Positions 60,112 through 64,000 of a stretch of 64,000 bases of DNA are shown here, piece after piece. Source of the DNA: Umbilicaria muhlenbergii (lineage: Eukaryota; Ascomycota; Lecanoromycetes; Umbilicariales; Umbilicariaceae); assembly GCA_000611775.1 (NCBI GenBank), contig KK106981.1:6284312-6348311 (forward strand). The letters run 5' to 3'. A model generated the notes under the pieces. The model searched no databases. It saw only the letters and a program-made list of their open reading frames with translations, and had not been told where the DNA came from. Position 1 is the stretch's first letter. Each line of letters starts with the position of its first letter. The translations under genes were made by a program, and so were the position numbers.

Positions 60112-63100
60112 CTATTTCCCCGCCAAAAGCTTCGCCCTCGCCTCCTCGACCTTCCTCTTCTCCTCCGCCGCTCTAGCATCTTGCACCCTCTTCCGCTCCT
60201 GCTCCTGCCGACGCTTTGCTTCCTCTATAACAGCCTCGGAGAATATTTGTTCACGCTCGGCCTCGCGGCTGATGAACCACGAGTCCTCGGCGTCTTCGAA
60301 GAGAATCTGATTGTGCTCTTGGGGCAGCCAGACATCGCGGGGATCGTAGTACTTTTCGATGTTTGGCGTGGGGTGAGACTCTTCTTCGGAGTCGCTGTCG
60401 AGGATGACAAGGTTGCCGACTTGGCGGTAGGGTGGTGATTTGGTGACGTTAATCGAGTGGGTGATGAACAGGTCGTTGTCGTCGCTCTTGACTTTGGAGT
60501 GTCTGTGCTTGCTCTTCTTGCGCATGACACCATCTTGGTCGCTCTCTTCGTCGTCTTTGGCATGCTTGCTGGTGCTTCCTTCTTGCAGATCCGTGACTTC
60601 GGCATCACGCGCGCCAGAATGCTGGAGCTTGAGCTCCTTTAATAGTTGGACGACATCTGCTCCTTCTTTGAATTGCTTCACAAGGGTTTCGTCCCTCTCT
60701 TTGACGTACTTATCACCCCAGTGATTTGAAAATTCGACAGTAACGTTCCTCAGCCACGCTATCTTCACCTGCTCTTTGATGATTTCCTGCTCTGCCTTCT
60801 TGGCCTTCCACCCTTGCTTCCTTGCCTTTTTTCTCTGACACCTACCTAACTGCAGCGCTTGCTCGTTTGGGAGCAGCGCCACAGTACGGGCGTCATCTTC
60901 TGTGGTACCCTCAGGCCTGGCTTCAAGGGAGTAGGGACCGGAATATTTCGGCCCTTTGCCCGCGCCGAATATAGGGTGCATGGACAATTCACCGGTGGCG
61001 AGGGCGGCATTAGCAATCATGGTACCATAACAGGTCATGTCTTCTTCGTCGGCTTCGGGGATATCTGGAGCCGTTGTTGAACGTTGATTCTGTGGCGCGT
61101 AGATGAAAGGAATTCTCTCTGTAATCAGATTCCCCTCCTCGTAGCCGTCCTCTTTTATATATCGCCTCTGTCCCGTCGGTGCAGTCGTCAGAATATGAAT
61201 ACCCGCTGTATCATCGCCCACCAAGATGTTGGAATAGTCAGGCGAGAAAGCACCGCACATGACTCCGCCTTTAAGCTGCGTAACATCACGGACCAGCGCA
61301 TCTTTAGCGGCACGACGGATATCCCATTGTTTGATAAAACCATCAGATGACCCGGTGTATAGATACTGCCCATCCAGGCCCCATGACGTGAAGCGAACTC
61401 CAGTGTCATGCTGCTCCCGGGCCAGATATGGATGGCTCTCTGCCAGTGGTTCACCGTGTCGAAGTCGAAGCATCACTTTATCTGGCATACGGTAGTCCCA
61501 GACATAGGTGATGCCGTCGGTACATCCTGCAGATATGTAATTGACATTATATGGGGCAAAGGTAACGTCGTTAATATCAAAAGCTGGACACTCGTACTCA
61601 ACTGTACTGTAAGAGGATCGTAGAGGTTCATAAACGCGGACGACAGAGCGAGTCTTTGGACTGGCTCTGTTGCTCCGTAATGGTGTACTCCCTGTTGCAA
61701 ATATAGGCAAATTAGGGTGCCAGGTTGCATCGAACACATTTTGCGACGAAGGTGCGAGTTTGATTGCTTGACCATCTCCCAAATCCCAAAGGCATACCTC
61801 TCCGTTTTGGCCACAGTCTTCAGTGTCATCGTTGACTTTAGGAGAGAAGCCTGCTAACAACAAACCGCTTGTCTCTGAAGTGGTTCCCCATTGTAGGGAA
61901 GAGGGGTAAAGCTCCTCGCTAGCATGTTTCTTGGATCGAGAAGAGGAGAGAACTTCACAGTTGTATGCAGCACCGTGGGCGTCACCCGAGCCAGGAGAGT
62001 AGTACACACGTATAGAATCTTCTCGTGTTCTGGAGCCCGTCGCCAGAACAGCCGGGTAGACATGAGATGTTGCGGCCAGCTCTACCTCAGCATCATGCTC
62101 AAGGGTATCCACCACAAAAGGTTTTCCGCGCTGCGAAACATCCCAAACCTTGACAGTACAGTCGTAGCTGGCTGTGTACATGCGGTCACCTGCAGTAGAA
62201 AATCTCGTGGCAGTTACGGTAGTCTGCAGCAACGGGTCGCAGGCATTGTATAGGGCCCATTGGGTGCCAGTGCCATCTTCCGGTATCGGTCGATCAATGT
62301 GATGGTCCGGTAGCTCTCTAAGGGTGTTCGAATCGAGATCTCCAAGTAGCAGGTTGTTGCGCTTGTTATACTGCGCACTTGCTGGATCCGTTTGCGCCGA
62401 AGCTCCAACCGCGTATGTTGAACCATTTGGACTCCATGCGACAACCAGTACGTCATTGGATGCGTCACTCCAAGTCTTCCAAGCTGTTAATCCTTCTGAT
62501 AATCTTATCCGCAGCTCTCTGTTGATCGCCTTGGCTGACGAGTGGATGGCCTTGCGTGGAAGGTTGAAGCCACCGTTTCGCCGGGTTAGAAGGGAGATCC
62601 TCGCGCGCCGGATTGGTTGTATAACAGTGTTGATGCGCAAGGCCCTGGGATGCTCTGGTAGTGCCCCGTGACTGGCATCCTTAAGAAGCGACTCAACGTC
62701 CTTCTCGTTTCTTCTCTCAATAACAGATCCTTTCTGTTGCGCACGCTTTCTAATGAGCACTCGATCCTCTTCTGAAGTGTTCTTCATTATTTCTGTTAGT
62801 CGCAGGCGAGCAGATAGCTGGGTGTCTTGAGGTTTGATGGTCTTGAGGGTCTTGTAGGCGGCTTGTAGTAGCTCTTCGTACTCGCGATCCTCAAAGTCCA
62901 TATGTATTATCTTATCTTCGTCTCCTTCAACCATGTCCAGATCGAATGTGCGCTCCGCCCGAATATCGCTAGTATTTCGCTCTTGGACGCTCAGGTAAGG
63001 ATACTCCTTTACTACACCCTGATCTGCCCCGCCCGAAATTCCAAGTTTGATAATTGAATCAAGAACTTCGTCTGACAGCTGAGAGACAATTTGCTCGTGT

Positions 63101-63963
63101 GTAGCGTGTTGCGGGTCTGCCCGCTTCTCCACTGACTGCTGTCGTCCTGTTGTTGTGAGACCATCAGCTCGTATGGGAGGTAAAGATTCAAAAGTGTCCG
63201 AGGATGGAGATTTGCAGTCCGGGTCCGGGTGATAATTGAGAGGGGCTCGAGATCGTAGACTTGGAGTGATCTTGTCTGTTGCTACTCCTGATTTGTAACG
63301 TCTCTTAGACTCTCTCCTTGGGATCACGAACCGAGACGTCTGAGAGCTTCGTGTTGTCTTGTCTAGCAGGGTCCGAGCCAGAGCTTTGGGGTGATGAGGC
63401 AAGACTCCTGTCGAAGTGCTTATGCCATTGTTGCTGGTGGTTACGTGTTCGAACGGCGAGACGTGTGACTGAGATGGCAAAGTCTGGAATTTTGCACAAG
63501 ACGAAACAGTGCGTGTATCCTTCTGTTTCCGAGCTAGAGTTCCGCCTTGGATATTTTTGCCTTTGGTATTCTCGCCTTTGGTGTTTTCACGCTTACTATT
63601 TTCGCCACCCGCAGATGACAGCTGCGTTGGCGTAATGAAAGCGGGCAAAAGCGCGAAACTCCCTCCCACGCTATTAGTATCTAACGTGCCAGGCAGTGTC
63701 CCTGCTTCCTCACCACTTAAACCGCCACCGACTGCCTCAATTCCTTCAGACTCGAAGAGTTCTTGGGTTTCCCGCAAGTCTGGACTCGGACTTCTTAGTT
63801 CAAAGGGACCGACTTGCTTCCCCTCTACTAGATGATGATTCAACTCGGTCACTGAGGTCGCCAGAGCCTTGCCAGCAAAGGAACCAGAGGCGGACGAAGA
63901 GCGCGGCAGACTCAACAGTCCTACTGGGGGCAACAACGAAGGAGAAGCAGCAGACTCGGACAT
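60112..63963 (-). CDS. Large WD40-repeat protein
   Basis: Single exon, 1283 aa from ATG 63963 (MSESAASPSLLPP); the codon ten residues further up is TTG. The N-terminal 370 residues are Ser/Thr-rich and probably disordered, followed by a helical region with YEELLQAAYKTLKTI. About seven WD-like repeats lie between residues 490 and 920, e.g. SYDCTVKVWDVSQRG, GEVCLWDLGDG, GCTDGITYVWDYRMPD and SSDGFIKQWDIRRA. The C-terminal 280 residues are charged, with an acidic SDSEEES patch and a terminal coiled coil (EAKRRQEQERKRVQDARAA). Size and layout recall the large WD40 partners of Cul4-type ligases in heterochromatin formation (Dos1/Raf1, DIM-9), but I cannot prove orthology. Confidence 0.88.
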   Translation of the reverse strand: MSESAASPSLLPPVGLLSLPRSSSASGSFAGKALATSVTELNHHLVEGKQVGPFELRSPSPDLRETQELFESEGIEAVGGGLSGEEAGTLPGTLDTNSVGGSFALLPAFITPTQLSSAGGENSKRENTKGENTKGKNIQGGTLARKQKDTRTVSSCAKFQTLPSQSHVSPFEHVTTSNNGISTSTGVLPHHPKALARTLLDKTTRSSQTSRFVIPRRESKRRYKSGVATDKITPSLRSRAPLNYHPDPDCKSPSSDTFESLPPIRADGLTTTGRQQSVEKRADPQHATHEQIVSQLSDEVLDSIIKLGISGGADQGVVKEYPYLSVQERNTSDIRAERTFDLDMVEGDEDKIIHMDFEDREYEELLQAAYKTLKTIKPQDTQLSARLRLTEIMKNTSEEDRVLIRKRAQQKGSVIERRNEKDVESLLKDASHGALPEHPRALRINTVIQPIRRARISLLTRRNGGFNLPRKAIHSSAKAINRELRIRLSEGLTAWKTWSDASNDVLVVAWSPNGSTYAVGASAQTDPASAQYNKRNNLLLGDLDSNTLRELPDHHIDRPIPEDGTGTQWALYNACDPLLQTTVTATRFSTAGDRMYTASYDCTVKVWDVSQRGKPFVVDTLEHDAEVELAATSHVYPAVLATGSRTREDSIRVYYSPGSGDAHGAAYNCEVLSSSRSKKHASEELYPSSLQWGTTSETSGLLLAGFSPKVNDDTEDCGQNGEVCLWDLGDGQAIKLAPSSQNVFDATWHPNLPIFATGSTPLRSNRASPKTRSVVRVYEPLRSSYSTVEYECPAFDINDVTFAPYNVNYISAGCTDGITYVWDYRMPDKVMLRLRHGEPLAESHPYLAREQHDTGVRFTSWGLDGQYLYTGSSDGFIKQWDIRRAAKDALVRDVTQLKGGVMCGAFSPDYSNILVGDDTAGIHILTTAPTGQRRYIKEDGYEEGNLITERIPFIYAPQNQRSTTAPDIPEADEEDMTCYGTMIANAALATGELSMHPIFGAGKGPKYSGPYSLEARPEGTTEDDARTVALLPNEQALQLGRCQRKKARKQGWKAKKAEQEIIKEQVKIAWLRNVTVEFSNHWGDKYVKERDETLVKQFKEGADVVQLLKELKLQHSGARDAEVTDLQEGSTSKHAKDDEESDQDGVMRKKSKHRHSKVKSDDNDLFITHSINVTKSPPYRQVGNLVILDSDSEEESHPTPNIEKYYDPRDVWLPQEHNQILFEDAEDSWFISREAEREQIFSEAVIEEAKRRQEQERKRVQDARAAEEKRKVEEARAKLLAGK

Positions 63964-64000
63964 ATACCTATCAACTTCCACTCCACGACACAATGCTGCA

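Overview
The window is nuclear DNA of a filamentous ascomycete. Genes carry one to nine short spliceosomal introns (about 45-190 nt) with GTRNGT donors, CTAAC/CTAAT branch points and YAG acceptors. The products are typical Pezizomycotina proteins: NatC subunit Naa35, Rpc82, Qcr2, the F1 epsilon subunit, a GT71 mannosyltransferase, cysD-type sulfhydrylase and ArsH. The style of the small Myb/SANT-like proteins suggests Dothideomycetes, but that is inference. The intron-bearing models below were spliced by hand and checked for frame closure; they are not transcript-verified.

Layout. 1-3.4 kb: cofilin and mitochondrial Hsp60, both on the minus strand. 4.7-27.6 kb: twelve consecutive genes and nothing else recognisable. 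Each encodes one N-terminal domain of about 55 residues of Myb/SANT-like type (W near the start, LLL..I helix, V/I-D-W/Y/F helix, then a basic third helix), followed by a lysine-rich tail with acidic patches and VKxE-type motifs. I call them SML1-SML12. They lie on both strands (six minus, then +, -, -, +, -, +), are separated by 0.4-2.2 kb of apparently non-coding DNA, share intron positions, and are so diverged that only the domain can be aligned by eye. This array is the main discovery of the window.

29.3-38.7 kb: a MARVEL-like membrane protein, then housekeeping genes: NAA35 (NatC), ATP15 (F1 epsilon), QCR2 (complex III) and RPC82 (Pol III), the last two divergent over a 349-bp promoter. 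39-40.3 kb: a broken PLC-like phosphodiesterase pseudogene.

41-64 kb is mixed metabolic and secretory content: a GT71 mannosyltransferase, a CorA-type Mg transporter, a GH13 alpha-glucosidase carrying a single-base frameshift, a secreted MRJP/yellow-family protein, ArsH, a secreted type I phosphodiesterase, O-acetylhomoserine sulfhydrylase, a long-chain acyl-CoA synthetase ending in a PTS1-like ARL, and a large intronless WD40 protein. No rRNA gene, tRNA gene, CRISPR array or intact transposon was recognised. Apart from the array, the genes do not form one obvious pathway.
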